64,000 nt of DNA from Lachnoclostridium phytofermentans. Its GTDB lineage: Bacteria > Bacillota > Clostridia > Lachnospirales > Lachnospiraceae. The translations under genes and the position numbers were made by a program. Positions 9,488 through 18,767 of the stretch are shown here, piece after piece. The notes under the pieces were generated by a model. It was not told where the DNA came from and made no database searches. It was given only the letters and a program-made list of their open reading frames with translations. The stretch covers positions 1 through 64,000 of the forward strand of contig NZ_JPOF01000008.1 of NCBI RefSeq assembly GCF_000733755.1, read 5' to 3'. Each line of letters opens with the position of its first letter. Positions within the stretch are counted from its first letter, which is position 1.

Positions 9488-10390
9488 GTGTTCGGAATAA
9501 AATCAAAACAACTAGATACATCAAAGTATAATAATAAAGCAGCGTTTTTATTTCTATTACCTTGGATTATTGGTGTTTTATTATTTACTATATGGCCAAT
9601 GATTCAATCATTATGGCTTTCATTCACCGATTATTCCATCTACGGTAGTGCAAAGTTTATCGGGCTTGATAATTACAAAGAAATGTTTTTTGACGATAGA
9701 ATGTTTAAAAACAGCTTAATTATCACATTGAAGTATGTAATTATGTTTGTACCTGTAAAGATGGTTGCAGCATTATTTGTAGCTATTTTATTAAATAAAA
9801 AAATTAGAGGTATGGCAATTTATCGTACGATCTATTATATACCTTCCATTATCGGTGCTGGTATCGCTATGGCAGTTACTTGGAAAATAGTACTATCAAG
9901 GGATGGTTTCGTGAATGATATATTAAGTATTTTTGGGATAGGCCCATTTGATTTTTTAACAAGTCCTAAAATGGCATTAGGAACATTAGCTATCATGGGT
10001 GCTTGGCAGTTTGGTTCAGCCATGGTTGTATTTTTATCAGCATTAAAACAAGTACCGAATGAATTATATGAAGCTGGTGATATCGATGGTGCAGGTAAGA
10101 TAAGAAAGTTTTTTAAGATTACACTTCCAATGATTTCATCCAATATTCTGTTTAATTTAATCATGGGAATTATCAATGCATTCCAAGTGTTTACACAGGT
10201 TTCTGTTATTACCAATGGAGGTCCAGCAGACTCCACCTATGTGTACATGCTTCATCTATATCGAACTGCATTTGAATCACATAGAATGGGATATTCTTCT
10301 GCATTAGCTTGGATATTAACTTTAATTATATTTGCATTTACTGTAATTATATTTTGGTCCTCTAAGAAGTGGGTATATTATGAAAATTAA
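9488..10390 (+). CDS. Sugar ABC transporter permease, MalF/UgpA type
   Basis: A 300-residue inner-membrane protein with six predicted transmembrane helices. The EAA loop (EAGDIDGAGKIRKFF, about 197-211) contacts the ATPase. The start is GTG with AAAGGAG just upstream. It pairs with the next gene to form the channel for the substrate delivered by the lipoprotein at 8051. Sequence alone does not give the sugar; the downstream enzymes point to an amino-sugar compound. Confidence 0.85.
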   Translation: MFGIKSKQLDTSKYNNKAAFLFLLPWIIGVLLFTIWPMIQSLWLSFTDYSIYGSAKFIGLDNYKEMFFDDRMFKNSLIITLKYVIMFVPVKMVAALFVAILLNKKIRGMAIYRTIYYIPSIIGAGIAMAVTWKIVLSRDGFVNDILSIFGIGPFDFLTSPKMALGTLAIMGAWQFGSAMVVFLSALKQVPNELYEAGDIDGAGKIRKFFKITLPMISSNILFNLIMGIINAFQVFTQVSVITNGGPADSTYVYMLHLYRTAFESHRMGYSSALAWILTLIIFAFTVIIFWSSKKWVYYEN

Positions 10391-10411
10391 TGAAAAGGAA
10401 GGTACTTTTCA

Positions 10412-11251
10412 ATGAAAGAATCAAGAAAAAGTATAATAAGCCATATTATATTAATTCTAGGAAGCTTTGTAATGCTTTTTCCTATGATTTGGCTCTTTAG
10501 TAGTGCGTTTAAACCTGGTTCGGAGATCTTTTCCAGTGATTTTAAACTAATAAGTAATAACTTTACATTTCAGAATTTTATTGACGGATGGAATATTAAT
10601 CCTTCCTATAGTTTTGGATATTTTTTAGGAAATACATTTTTATTGGTGGGACTAGTTATCCTAGGGACAGTGCTTTCTAGTTCATTAGCAGCGTTTGCAT
10701 TCGGGAGACTTAATTTTAAATTTAAAGGAATCTTATTTATGTTTATGTTAGCTACTATGATGCTTCCAGCTCAGGTAACATTAATTCCTAAATATCTTAT
10801 GTTTGGTAAAATTGGTTGGGTGGATAGTTATTTACCATTTATCGTACCAGCATTTTGTGCAATTAATGGATTTCACGTATTCCTAATTGTTCAGTTTATT
10901 CGAGGTATACCAAAAGACCTTGATGAAGCAGCTTATATTGATGGATGTAATATCTTTGGCATCTATAGAATTATCATTATGCCACTATGTAAACCGGTAT
11001 TATTCTCTGTTGCAATCTTTACCTTTATATGGACATGGGATGATTATATCAATCAGTTAATCTACATAAGCTCAGTTAACAAATTTACAGTTTCACTATT
11101 CCTAAGAAGTTTAATTGATAGTACATCCAGTGTATCTTGGGGACCACTTCTTGCCAATACCCTAGTGAGTTTAATACCAAGTATCTTGATATTCTTCATA
11201 GCACAACCTTATTTCGTTGAAGGTATCGCTACAACTGGATTAAAAGGTTAG
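10412..11251 (+). CDS. Sugar ABC transporter permease, MalG/UgpE type
   Basis: A 279-residue protein with six predicted helices and the EAA loop EAAYIDGCNIFGIYR near 171. It begins 21 bases after the preceding permease and has a good AAGGAAGG ribosome site. The C-terminal sequence ending in FVEGIATTGLKG is the standard end of this family. It is the second half of the transmembrane channel. Confidence 0.86.
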   Translation: MKESRKSIISHIILILGSFVMLFPMIWLFSSAFKPGSEIFSSDFKLISNNFTFQNFIDGWNINPSYSFGYFLGNTFLLVGLVILGTVLSSSLAAFAFGRLNFKFKGILFMFMLATMMLPAQVTLIPKYLMFGKIGWVDSYLPFIVPAFCAINGFHVFLIVQFIRGIPKDLDEAAYIDGCNIFGIYRIIIMPLCKPVLFSVAIFTFIWTWDDYINQLIYISSVNKFTVSLFLRSLIDSTSSVSWGPLLANTLVSLIPSILIFFIAQPYFVEGIATTGLKG

Positions 11252-11323
11252 TAGATATGTTAGTGTGAAGGAAAGTAGAGGACTGCCATAAATTGAAGTT
11301 AAGGCGGCGGAATGGAGATTGAT

Positions 11324-12592
11324 ATGAAAAAGGATAATATAGTAAGATTCGGTATTATAGGATGTGGGTTTAGAGGGACAGCTTATTCAGATTATACTCT
11401 TTCCCATCCAGAAGAAGCAGTAGTAACATGTGCTTGTGATATACTTCCAGGTAGGTTAGAACAATTTGGGGATAAATATCATGTCCCAAAAGAAAACAGA
11501 TACGTGGATGCAAAAACCATGTTAGAACAAGTAAAAGACATTGATATTGTTATTGTAGCCAATCTAGATGCGGATCATTTTGAGATGGCAAAGATGGCAT
11601 TAGAGAGAGGATTTCATTGCTTGCTTGAAAAACCAATGTCGCCGGATCCCTGGGAATGCTTAGAACTAGTAAGAATAGCAGAGGAAAACAACTGCAAGTT
11701 ATTGGTATGTCATGTACTACGTTATACACCTATCTTTAGTACGCTAAAAGAACTTGTTGATAGAGAAGAAGTGGGAAAGATAATATCCATACATCACGCA
11801 GAGAATGTGTCCTATACTCACATCGCTCATAGTTATGTACGTGGTAATTTTAGAAAGTTAAGTCCAATTATTCTTGCAAAATCTTGTCATGATTTAGATA
11901 TTCTAAATTGGTTAACAGGTAAGAAATGCAAGAAAATCAGTTCCTTTGGTGAATTAACATATTTTAAGAAAGAAAATGCTCCAATTGGTTCTGCAACACG
12001 TTGTATGGAATGTTCCATAGAAAAAGATTGTCCATTCTCTGCATTAAAGCAATATCTAACAGAGGAAACAGGTTGGCCAACCAGTATGATTAGTGTGGAT
12101 ACTTCCCTAGAAGCACGTACCAAAGCCGTTAGAGAAGGAGATTATGGCCGTTGCGTATTCCATTGTGATAATGCTGTGGTAGATCATCAGATTGTAAATA
12201 TACTTTATGAGGATGATATTACTGTATCATTTAACTTAAATGGTTTTAACACCACAGAAACTCGTGAAATTCGTATCCTTGGTACAAAAGGTGATATTCG
12301 TGCTAATATGGAAAAAAATTATATCACGATACGCCACTTTGGAAGCCAAAAAGAAACTACCATACGTCCCAAAGTACATGCAGGAGCACATAGCGGTGGA
12401 GATGCCATGCTTATGAAAGATGTAGTTGAAATTGCACGTAGTGGTAATTGGGATAGTGCAAGAACAAATGCTAGTAAATCGGTAGATAGCCATATTATGG
12501 CATTTGCTGCAGAAGTATCTAGACAAGAAGGTGTTATTGTAGATATGGATTCTTTTAAAGAAGAGATAATAAAAAAGGGTAGGATGAGTTAG
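11324..12592 (+). CDS. Gfo/Idh/MocA-family NAD-dependent oxidoreductase with a cysteine cluster
   Basis: About 422 residues. The N-terminal Rossmann domain has GIIGCGFRGTAYS at the start. The EKPMS motif (about 105) carries the usual catalytic lysine, and the C-terminal domain is alpha/beta. Family members oxidise or isomerise sugars, and some (GH109) cleave glycosides through a keto intermediate with bound NAD. An unusual insertion holds CMEC-x5-C and GRCVFHCDN-VVDHQ, which looks like a metal-binding or structural cysteine group. The ATG at 11324 has GGAG six bases upstream; an in-frame ATG at 11312 is the alternative. Placed between transporter and regulator, it probably acts first on the imported sugar. 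Confidence 0.8.
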   Translation: MKKDNIVRFGIIGCGFRGTAYSDYTLSHPEEAVVTCACDILPGRLEQFGDKYHVPKENRYVDAKTMLEQVKDIDIVIVANLDADHFEMAKMALERGFHCLLEKPMSPDPWECLELVRIAEENNCKLLVCHVLRYTPIFSTLKELVDREEVGKIISIHHAENVSYTHIAHSYVRGNFRKLSPIILAKSCHDLDILNWLTGKKCKKISSFGELTYFKKENAPIGSATRCMECSIEKDCPFSALKQYLTEETGWPTSMISVDTSLEARTKAVREGDYGRCVFHCDNAVVDHQIVNILYEDDITVSFNLNGFNTTETREIRILGTKGDIRANMEKNYITIRHFGSQKETTIRPKVHAGAHSGGDAMLMKDVVEIARSGNWDSARTNASKSVDSHIMAFAAEVSRQEGVIVDMDSFKEEIIKKGRMS

Positions 12593-12619
12593 TTTTAATA
12601 AGAGATATAGGAGATTGCT

Positions 12620-13345
12620 ATGTATAAATTACTCATTGTTGATGATGAAGTTACGATTCGTACAAGTTTAGCTAATTATTTTCCTTGGGAACAAATAGGA
12701 TTTGAAGTTGTTGGAATCTGTGCCGATGGCAAAGAAGCCATTGATTTTATTGAGAATAATCAAGTAGATGTATTACTTAGTGATATTATGATGCCTAATG
12801 TAACAGGTATTGAGTTAGCCAAGTACATTTATGAGAAAAAGCTTAAAATAAAGGTGGTAATGATTAGTGCCCATAGTGAGTTTGATTATGCAAGAGCTAG
12901 TATGCGATATGGAGTAAGATATTATGTTCTTAAGCCGACCAAGTATGAAGAACTAAATCAAGTGTTTTCTGAAGTTCATATGGAATGCGATATGGAGAAT
13001 ATAGAGGAATGCGAAGAGGATTTAAACATAATAGAACGTATTAAGAAATATATTGACGAGAATTATGAAGATGTAAGCTTAGAGACTATATCCGAATTAT
13101 TTCACTTAAATTTATATTATATTAGTCGTTTATTTAAAATGAAAACCAATATGAATTTTTCAGATTATTTAACTCAAGTTCGCATGGAAAAAGCTAAAGT
13201 CATGTTAGCTACAACAGAACAGTTAATCTCTGAAATATGTATTCGTGTAGGTTATACGGATCCAAGAAGTTTCTCGAAAGCATTTAAAAAGCATACAGGT
13301 GTTACGGCGCGTGAATATAAAGTAAGTAAATCTTACGTAAAATAA
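12620..13345 (+). CDS. Response regulator with receiver and AraC-type DNA-binding domain
   Basis: A 241-residue YesN-like regulator, shorter than the usual 500-residue forms because receiver and DNA-binding parts are almost directly joined. The receiver (1-120) has the acidic pair VDDE, the phosphoacceptor Asp in VLLSDIMMP near 55 and the conserved KP near 105. The AraC domain (about 140-240) has two helix-turn-helix units ending in YTDPRSFSKAFKKHTG. It probably forms a pair with the kinase at 6132 and activates the surrounding transport and sugar genes. Confidence 0.87.
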   Translation: MYKLLIVDDEVTIRTSLANYFPWEQIGFEVVGICADGKEAIDFIENNQVDVLLSDIMMPNVTGIELAKYIYEKKLKIKVVMISAHSEFDYARASMRYGVRYYVLKPTKYEELNQVFSEVHMECDMENIEECEEDLNIIERIKKYIDENYEDVSLETISELFHLNLYYISRLFKMKTNMNFSDYLTQVRMEKAKVMLATTEQLISEICIRVGYTDPRSFSKAFKKHTGVTAREYKVSKSYVK

Positions 13346-13426
13346 AAAATTCAAAAATCAATAATGATTCATTTTAATGAAAATTTCTATAATTTATCAT
13401 AGTAAATCCTATTTAGAGCAGAAGGT

Positions 13427-13499
13427 TAGTGTGAAAAATCAAGATTTTCACACAGGGATTTGTGCTGTTGCCCAAATTCGCAGGATTGTGACAGAATGG
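13427..13499 (+). repeat. Double-hairpin repeat, copy A (intergenic)
   Basis: A 73-bp sequence starting TAGTGTGAAAAATCAAG and ending GACAGAATGG. It matches copy B at 34764-34837 at about 64 of 74 aligned positions. It contains a GTGTGAAAA/TTTTCACAC stem and a second, weaker stem between CTGT and ACAG. It lies between the response regulator and the NagB-like gene. Its last bases, GG followed by AG, form the GGAG ribosome site of that gene. Confidence 0.75.
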
Positions 13500-13507
13500 A
13501 GACTATT

Positions 13508-14275
13508 ATGTGTAACCCAATTTTTACTGATAAAATAGATGAACTACAATTGTTTGTATATACAACAAGAGATGATATGGGAAGAAGTGCAGCGAATCAA
13601 GTTGCTGATTGTATGAAGGCTTTATTAGAGAAGAAAGACATCATACGAATGGTTTTTGCAGCAGCGCCTTCTCAAAGTGAATTCTTATCTACCTTAACTA
13701 GGATAAAAGATATTCCATGGGATAGAGTGGATGCTTTCCACATGGATGAATATATTGGGCTTGAAAACAATGCATCCCAAAGATTTAGTAATTTCCTAAA
13801 GGTAAATTTATTTGACATAGTAAAACCAAGAAAAGTAAATTTACTTACTCCAAACATCAAAGAGCCGAAAGTAGAATGTGAGAGATATACACAGTTGTTA
13901 GAAGAAGGTACAATCGATATTATATGTCTTGGTATTGGAGAAAATGGTCATATCGCATTTAATGATCCACCGGTAGCAGATTTTAAGGATCCCCAAAAGG
14001 TAAAGATTGTGGAATTGGATCAGATGTGTAGACAACAACAAGTGAATGATGGTTGTTTTAAAACAATCGATGATGTACCAACTCATGCAGTTACTTTGAC
14101 CATTCCAACAATGCTATCTGGAGATAATCTATTCTGTATGGTTCCTGGGATAAACAAAAGAGAAGCAGTAAAGAATGCCTTAAGAGGACATATTACAACG
14201 GATTGTCCAGCATCTATACTTAGAACTCATAAAAAATGTAAGTTCTATGTAGATACCAACTCCTTCCCACTTTAG
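13508..14275 (+). CDS. Glucosamine-6-phosphate deaminase-like protein (NagB family)
   Basis: A 255-residue sugar-phosphate isomerase/deaminase. Family members convert glucosamine-6-phosphate to fructose-6-phosphate and ammonia. The AFHMDEYIG motif carries the ring-opening Asp, and GIGENGHIAFNDP gives the active-site His. In classical NagB this second motif reads GNDGHIAFNEP, so here Asp becomes Asn and Glu becomes Asp. The substrate may differ, or the protein may belong to a NagB-like subfamily. The start at 13508 is chosen for GGAG at 13498-13501; upstream in-frame codons fall inside the repeat. NagA follows directly. Confidence 0.78.
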   Translation: MCNPIFTDKIDELQLFVYTTRDDMGRSAANQVADCMKALLEKKDIIRMVFAAAPSQSEFLSTLTRIKDIPWDRVDAFHMDEYIGLENNASQRFSNFLKVNLFDIVKPRKVNLLTPNIKEPKVECERYTQLLEEGTIDIICLGIGENGHIAFNDPPVADFKDPQKVKIVELDQMCRQQQVNDGCFKTIDDVPTHAVTLTIPTMLSGDNLFCMVPGINKREAVKNALRGHITTDCPASILRTHKKCKFYVDTNSFPL

Positions 14276-14376
14276 TAACTACGAATTAGTGGATAGTAAG
14301 TAATTAGAAGCTTATGAAATTTATCTATGCTGATACAGTTCATACTATTTCAGGGCTAACGTTAAGGGAGGAAGAG

Positions 14377-15564
14377 ATGAGAATAGTCTTAACCAATGGA
14401 AAAGTAATTACTCCACTGAGAGTAATTGAGAATGCTAGTGTTATTGTTAAAGATGGCATGATTGAAGAAATACTTGTTGGAGAATATGGTGATGAACATA
14501 GCTTTGAACGAGTAATTGATGTAAAAGGACAGTATATATCACCAGGATTTATTGATCTACATACCCATGGTGGTGGCGGGCATGATTTTATGGATGGAAC
14601 GCTCGAAGCCATTCTAGAAGGTGCGAAAGCACATATGCGTTTTGGTACCACATCCATTCTACCAACCTCATTAACCAGTAATATGGAGGATTTATTTCGT
14701 ACGTTAGATTTTATTAAGGAAAGTAAAGGTACCAAAGGTATCCCTAATATTCTTGGCATTCATCTAGAAGGCCCTTATTTTTCCATGCAACAAAAGGGCG
14801 CACAAGATCCAAAACACATTAAGGACCCAGAGGAAGAAGCATATACCAAAATTATCAATTATAGTGATGACATTGTAAGATGGACCATTGCACCAGAGTT
14901 ACCAGGAGCACTTAAGATGGGTAGAGAATTAAGAAAAAGAGGGATTGTATGCTCCATAGGTCATAGCAATGCTATATACGAAGAGGTAGTAACTGCCTTT
15001 GAAAATGGATATAACTTGATGACACATTTTTATTCTGGGATGTCCATGGTAAAGAGAGTTAATTCTTATCGATATGCTGGAGTCGTAGAAAGTGGTTATT
15101 TAATTGATGATATGTACCTGGAAATTATAGCAGATGGAAAACATTTGCCAGAAAGCCTATTAAAACTAATCTATAAAACGAAAGGTGCTGATAAGATTTG
15201 CCTTGTAACGGATTCCATGCGGGCAGCAGGATGCCCAGAAGGGGAATCCATCCTTGGCAATTTGACATCAGGTCAGAAGGTTATTGTAGAAGAAGGAGTT
15301 GCTAAACTATTAGATCGAAGTGCATTTGCAGGAAGTGTTGCCACCGCAGATCGTCTTGTGCGAACGATGATACAATTAGCAGAGGTTCCTTTAGTAGATG
15401 CAATTAAGATGATTAGTCTTACCCCTGCAAAAGTAATGCAAATTGATCATAAAAAGGGTAGCATTACTCCTGGTAAAGATGCAGATATTATAGTATTTGA
15501 TGACAATATTAATGTTCAAATGGTAATGGTTCAAGGAGATATAGCCTTAGATCAGATAAACTAA
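14377..15564 (+). CDS. nagA: N-acetylglucosamine-6-phosphate deacetylase
   Basis: A 395-residue amidohydrolase that removes acetate from GlcNAc-6-phosphate. The metal-binding motif is HTHGGGGHDFMDG (about 60-72). HLEGPYF carries the metal Glu, HSNA and THFYSGM carry His ligands, and VTDSMRAAG carries the catalytic Asp. The ATG at 14377 follows GGGAGGAAGAG closely; an upstream in-frame ATG at 14314 lacks a ribosome site. Next to the NagB-like gene it forms a typical amino-sugar degradation step. No sugar kinase or PTS gene is in the locus, so the phosphorylation step is not explained here. Confidence 0.88.
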   Translation: MRIVLTNGKVITPLRVIENASVIVKDGMIEEILVGEYGDEHSFERVIDVKGQYISPGFIDLHTHGGGGHDFMDGTLEAILEGAKAHMRFGTTSILPTSLTSNMEDLFRTLDFIKESKGTKGIPNILGIHLEGPYFSMQQKGAQDPKHIKDPEEEAYTKIINYSDDIVRWTIAPELPGALKMGRELRKRGIVCSIGHSNAIYEEVVTAFENGYNLMTHFYSGMSMVKRVNSYRYAGVVESGYLIDDMYLEIIADGKHLPESLLKLIYKTKGADKICLVTDSMRAAGCPEGESILGNLTSGQKVIVEEGVAKLLDRSAFAGSVATADRLVRTMIQLAEVPLVDAIKMISLTPAKVMQIDHKKGSITPGKDADIIVFDDNINVQMVMVQGDIALDQIN

Positions 15565-15583
15565 GGACAGGGAGGTTTTTAAG

Positions 15584-16717
15584 ATGAGAAAAGCGTTTAT
15601 ATGCCCTAGTAAATATGTACAAGGGGAGAACGAATTATTAAACTTAGGATATTTTGTATCCACCTATGGTAAAAAAGCATTGTTAATAGCACATAAGGAT
15701 GATATTGCGCGTGTGAAAAATCAGTTAGATAAGACAAGTAAAGAATATGGAGTTGTTTTCATCGAAAGTAATTTTGGTGGTGAATGTTCTCGTGTGGAGG
15801 TTGCTCGTCTTAGAGAAGTATCCGCAGAGTACAACTGCGATTGTATTATTGGACTAGGTGGTGGTAAAGCCATCGATACCTCGAAATGTGTTGCACAAGG
15901 TGGTCCATTAATTATAGTTCCAACCATTGCTGCTACAGATGCACCGACAAGTCATTCTGCAGTTTTATATACAGAAGAGGGAGCATTTGATGATTATGCA
16001 TATTTTAAACAAAATCCCCATGTTGTTTTAATCGATACAACGATTATAGCGAAAGCACCAACACGTTTTCTTGTTTCCGGTATGGGAGATGCTCTTTCCA
16101 CTTATTTTGAAGCACGTGCAACAAGTAATTCTTATTCTAATGTGAATGCAGGATTACCATGTGGATTTAGAGAAAATCTGTGTGGTCCCGCAAAAGCAAC
16201 AAAAGCAGCTCTTGAGTTAGCTAAATTATGTTATAAAACCCTATTAGAAGATGGATTACATGCAAAATATGCCTGTGATAACAATCAAGTAACACCTGCA
16301 TTAGAAAATATCATAGAAGCTAACATACTTTTATCTGGATTAGGATTCGAAAGTGGCGGACTTGCGGGTGCTCATGCCATACACGATGGTATGACAATAT
16401 TAGAAGGTACTCACAAATACTATCATGGTGAAAAAGTTGCCTTTGGAACCATTGTGCAATTAGTATTAGAAAATGCACCAAAAGAGGAATTAGAGGAAGT
16501 TCTAAGGTTTTGTTTCTCTGTTGGACTTCCAATTTGCCTAAGTGATGTAGGGATTGATTCTTATACGGAAGAAGAGTTAAGACAAGTTGCAAAAAAAGCA
16601 TGTATACCAGAAGAATCCATACATTCTATGCCATTTCCGATTACTGAGGAGCAAGTTCTAGCAGCAATCTTAACAGCAGATAGCATTGGTAAAGCCTTCA
16701 AGAAAAAAATGGAGTAA
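15584..16717 (+). CDS. gldA: Glycerol dehydrogenase, GldA type
   Basis: A 377-residue metal-dependent dehydrogenase that oxidises glycerol to dihydroxyacetone with NAD. It is co-linear with known GldA: KYVQG at the start, GGECSRVEVARL, the nucleotide-binding GLGGGKAIDTSK, PTIAATDAPTSH, GMGDAL with the first metal Asp, then GLAGAHAIHDG and HKYYHGEKVAFGT with the metal histidines. A short insertion around CGFRENLCGPAK is unusual. It sits between nagA and the dihydroxyacetone kinase, so its product would be phosphorylated by the next enzyme. It could act on a glycerol-like polyol instead. Confidence 0.85.
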   Translation: MRKAFICPSKYVQGENELLNLGYFVSTYGKKALLIAHKDDIARVKNQLDKTSKEYGVVFIESNFGGECSRVEVARLREVSAEYNCDCIIGLGGGKAIDTSKCVAQGGPLIIVPTIAATDAPTSHSAVLYTEEGAFDDYAYFKQNPHVVLIDTTIIAKAPTRFLVSGMGDALSTYFEARATSNSYSNVNAGLPCGFRENLCGPAKATKAALELAKLCYKTLLEDGLHAKYACDNNQVTPALENIIEANILLSGLGFESGGLAGAHAIHDGMTILEGTHKYYHGEKVAFGTIVQLVLENAPKEELEEVLRFCFSVGLPICLSDVGIDSYTEEELRQVAKKACIPEESIHSMPFPITEEQVLAAILTADSIGKAFKKKME

Positions 16718-16721
16718 GCTT

Positions 16722-18506
16722 ATGAAGAAAATAATTAATTATCCAGAAAATGTAGTGAAAGAAATGTGTCATGGTATTGTACTAGCTCACCCAGAATTAG
16801 AAATGCTGCCTAAGTATAAAGTATTATATAGAAAAAATAAAAATAGGAATAAAGTAAGTCTGATCAGTGGTGGAGGAAGCGGCCATGAACCGGCCCACGC
16901 TGGTTTTGTCGGAGAAGGCATGTTAGATGCTGCGGTTTGTGGTGATGTATTTGCATCTCCATCCCAAATTCAGGTATATCAAGCCATTCGTGAAATGGAA
17001 ACAAAACAAGGTGTTTTGCTTATTGTTAAAAACTATAGCGGCGATATGATGAATTTTAAGAATGCAGCACATTTAGCATCGGAAGATGGTATTTTAGTTG
17101 ATTATGTTAAAGTAGACGATGATATAGCAGTGAAAGACAGTTTGTATACCGTTGGACGTCGAGGTGTTGCAGGAACTGTATTTGTTCATAAAATTGCAGG
17201 CGCAATGGCGGAACGAGGTAGTTCACTAGAAGAGGTAAAACGAGTAGCGAATAAAGCCATAGCTAATGTAAAAAGCATTGGATTTGCTTTTAGCTCTTGT
17301 ACCGTACCAGCAAAGGGTACACCAACGTTTACATTACAAGAAAGTGAAATGGAATACGGTGTTGGTATCCATGGAGAACCAGGAATTAAGCGTTGCAATG
17401 TAATGAGTGCTGACGAATTAGCAAGTAAAATGGTAGAATCCTTATGTAAGGAATTAAATCTAGGGACTACAAAAGAACCAGATCGAATCTCATTATTAGT
17501 CAATGGATTTGGAGCAACGCCACTGATGGAGTTATATTTACTGAATGCTTCTGTAAATCGAATACTGCATAAGAAAGGAATCACGGTTGCTCATACTTTA
17601 GTAGGTAATTATATGACTAGTATCGATATGGAAGGAGCTTCTATCTCGATTTTAAAACTAGATGATGAATTAGAAACCTTATATAAGGCTTCCTGTAATA
17701 CTCCTGCACTTAAATTAGATAGTAATACTTCTGCTGCACCATACTATGAACCATTTGAACGTAATAAAACGGAAGAAGTATTATCTTATGAGATGGAAAC
17801 TCCTAGTGCGTATAGCGAAATTAACGGAAACATCAATCTTCAAAATATGCTATATATTGTAGATACGATGAGTCATGTTATCATAAAGAATGAAATCCCA
17901 TTCTGCGAACTTGATTCTCATGCAGGGGATGGAGATTTTGGTATGAGTGTTGCAAAAGGATTTCGGCAGTTAAAGAAGGAGTGGAAATCCATTCTTGCAA
18001 CTAAAGATCTAACCATTAGTTCCTTCTTAGATGCTTGCTCCCTAATTATTATGGAACATTGTGGTGGAGCATCAGGTCCAATTTGGGGTTCAGCTTTTCG
18101 AGCAGCTAGTCGAAATGTATTAGATAAAAATGAATTAACAATGGAAGATTTTGCATCCATGTTACAAGCAACGGTAGCAGGAATCCAAGCTACTGGAGAA
18201 CGTTCTTTTGGACGTGGTGCTGTAGTGGGAGATAAAACGCTGATTGATGCACTTGTTCCTTGCGCAGATGCTTGGTCATCCTTTGATAAGAGCACTATAG
18301 ATTTTGTGGAAGCATTTACGCTTGGAGCTATTAAGGCTGTAGAAGGTGCAAAGAAAACAGAGGAAATTGCTGCACGTATGGGAAGGGCTGGTACGGTAGG
18401 TGATAGAAGTATTGGATATCCAGATGCAGGCGCCTATGCATTAGGTGTAATCTTTACTGAGATAGCAAATTCTCTTGCTGTTGATCCATTGCTTCAGACT
18501 TATTAA
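16722..18506 (+). CDS. ATP-dependent dihydroxyacetone kinase, DhaK-DhaL fusion
   Basis: A 594-residue single-chain kinase. The DhaK part (about 1-335) has GGGSGHEPAHAGFVG, and the substrate-binding His in GIHGEPG near 217 holds dihydroxyacetone covalently. The DhaL part (about 380-590) has the Mg-ATP loop DSHAGDGDFG near 398-407, HCGGASGPIWG and GDKTLIDAL. Fusions of this type use ATP directly and do not need PTS proteins. The start at 16722 follows GGAG that overlaps the gldA stop. It should convert the GldA product into dihydroxyacetone phosphate for glycolysis. Confidence 0.87.
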   Translation: MKKIINYPENVVKEMCHGIVLAHPELEMLPKYKVLYRKNKNRNKVSLISGGGSGHEPAHAGFVGEGMLDAAVCGDVFASPSQIQVYQAIREMETKQGVLLIVKNYSGDMMNFKNAAHLASEDGILVDYVKVDDDIAVKDSLYTVGRRGVAGTVFVHKIAGAMAERGSSLEEVKRVANKAIANVKSIGFAFSSCTVPAKGTPTFTLQESEMEYGVGIHGEPGIKRCNVMSADELASKMVESLCKELNLGTTKEPDRISLLVNGFGATPLMELYLLNASVNRILHKKGITVAHTLVGNYMTSIDMEGASISILKLDDELETLYKASCNTPALKLDSNTSAAPYYEPFERNKTEEVLSYEMETPSAYSEINGNINLQNMLYIVDTMSHVIIKNEIPFCELDSHAGDGDFGMSVAKGFRQLKKEWKSILATKDLTISSFLDACSLIIMEHCGGASGPIWGSAFRAASRNVLDKNELTMEDFASMLQATVAGIQATGERSFGRGAVVGDKTLIDALVPCADAWSSFDKSTIDFVEAFTLGAIKAVEGAKKTEEIAARMGRAGTVGDRSIGYPDAGAYALGVIFTEIANSLAVDPLLQTY

Positions 18507-18767
18507 CACTAGAAAAAGATATCGTTAAACATTGCGAAGTTATATACACATATAGGTAATATGGTTTCAGGACAGCAAAATACTCAGTTTACAACCTTTG
18601 CAGCTGGTACAGTCTGATAGGAGAAAGCTGGTAAACTTAGGCAAGCCAGAATTGCTAGATATGCAAAGTGAAAGGAGATGGCAAGGCCATCTCCTTTCAA
18701 ACTTTTTCCTATTACTTTTTCTATCCTCAACCACTAGATTCACTGTAAGAATAGCGGAAGGAAGATC
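18507..18767. other. Intergenic region between convergent genes
   Basis: About 160 bases hold no gene and no recognised RNA. The remainder contains the terminator at 18669-18699. The two flanking operons end here facing each other. Confidence 0.5.
18669..18699. terminator. Terminator between convergent operons
   Basis: A perfect 14-bp stem, TGAAAGGAGATGGC with its complement around AAG, followed by a T-rich stretch. It serves the dihydroxyacetone kinase operon and may also act on the regulator gene from the other side. Confidence 0.8.
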
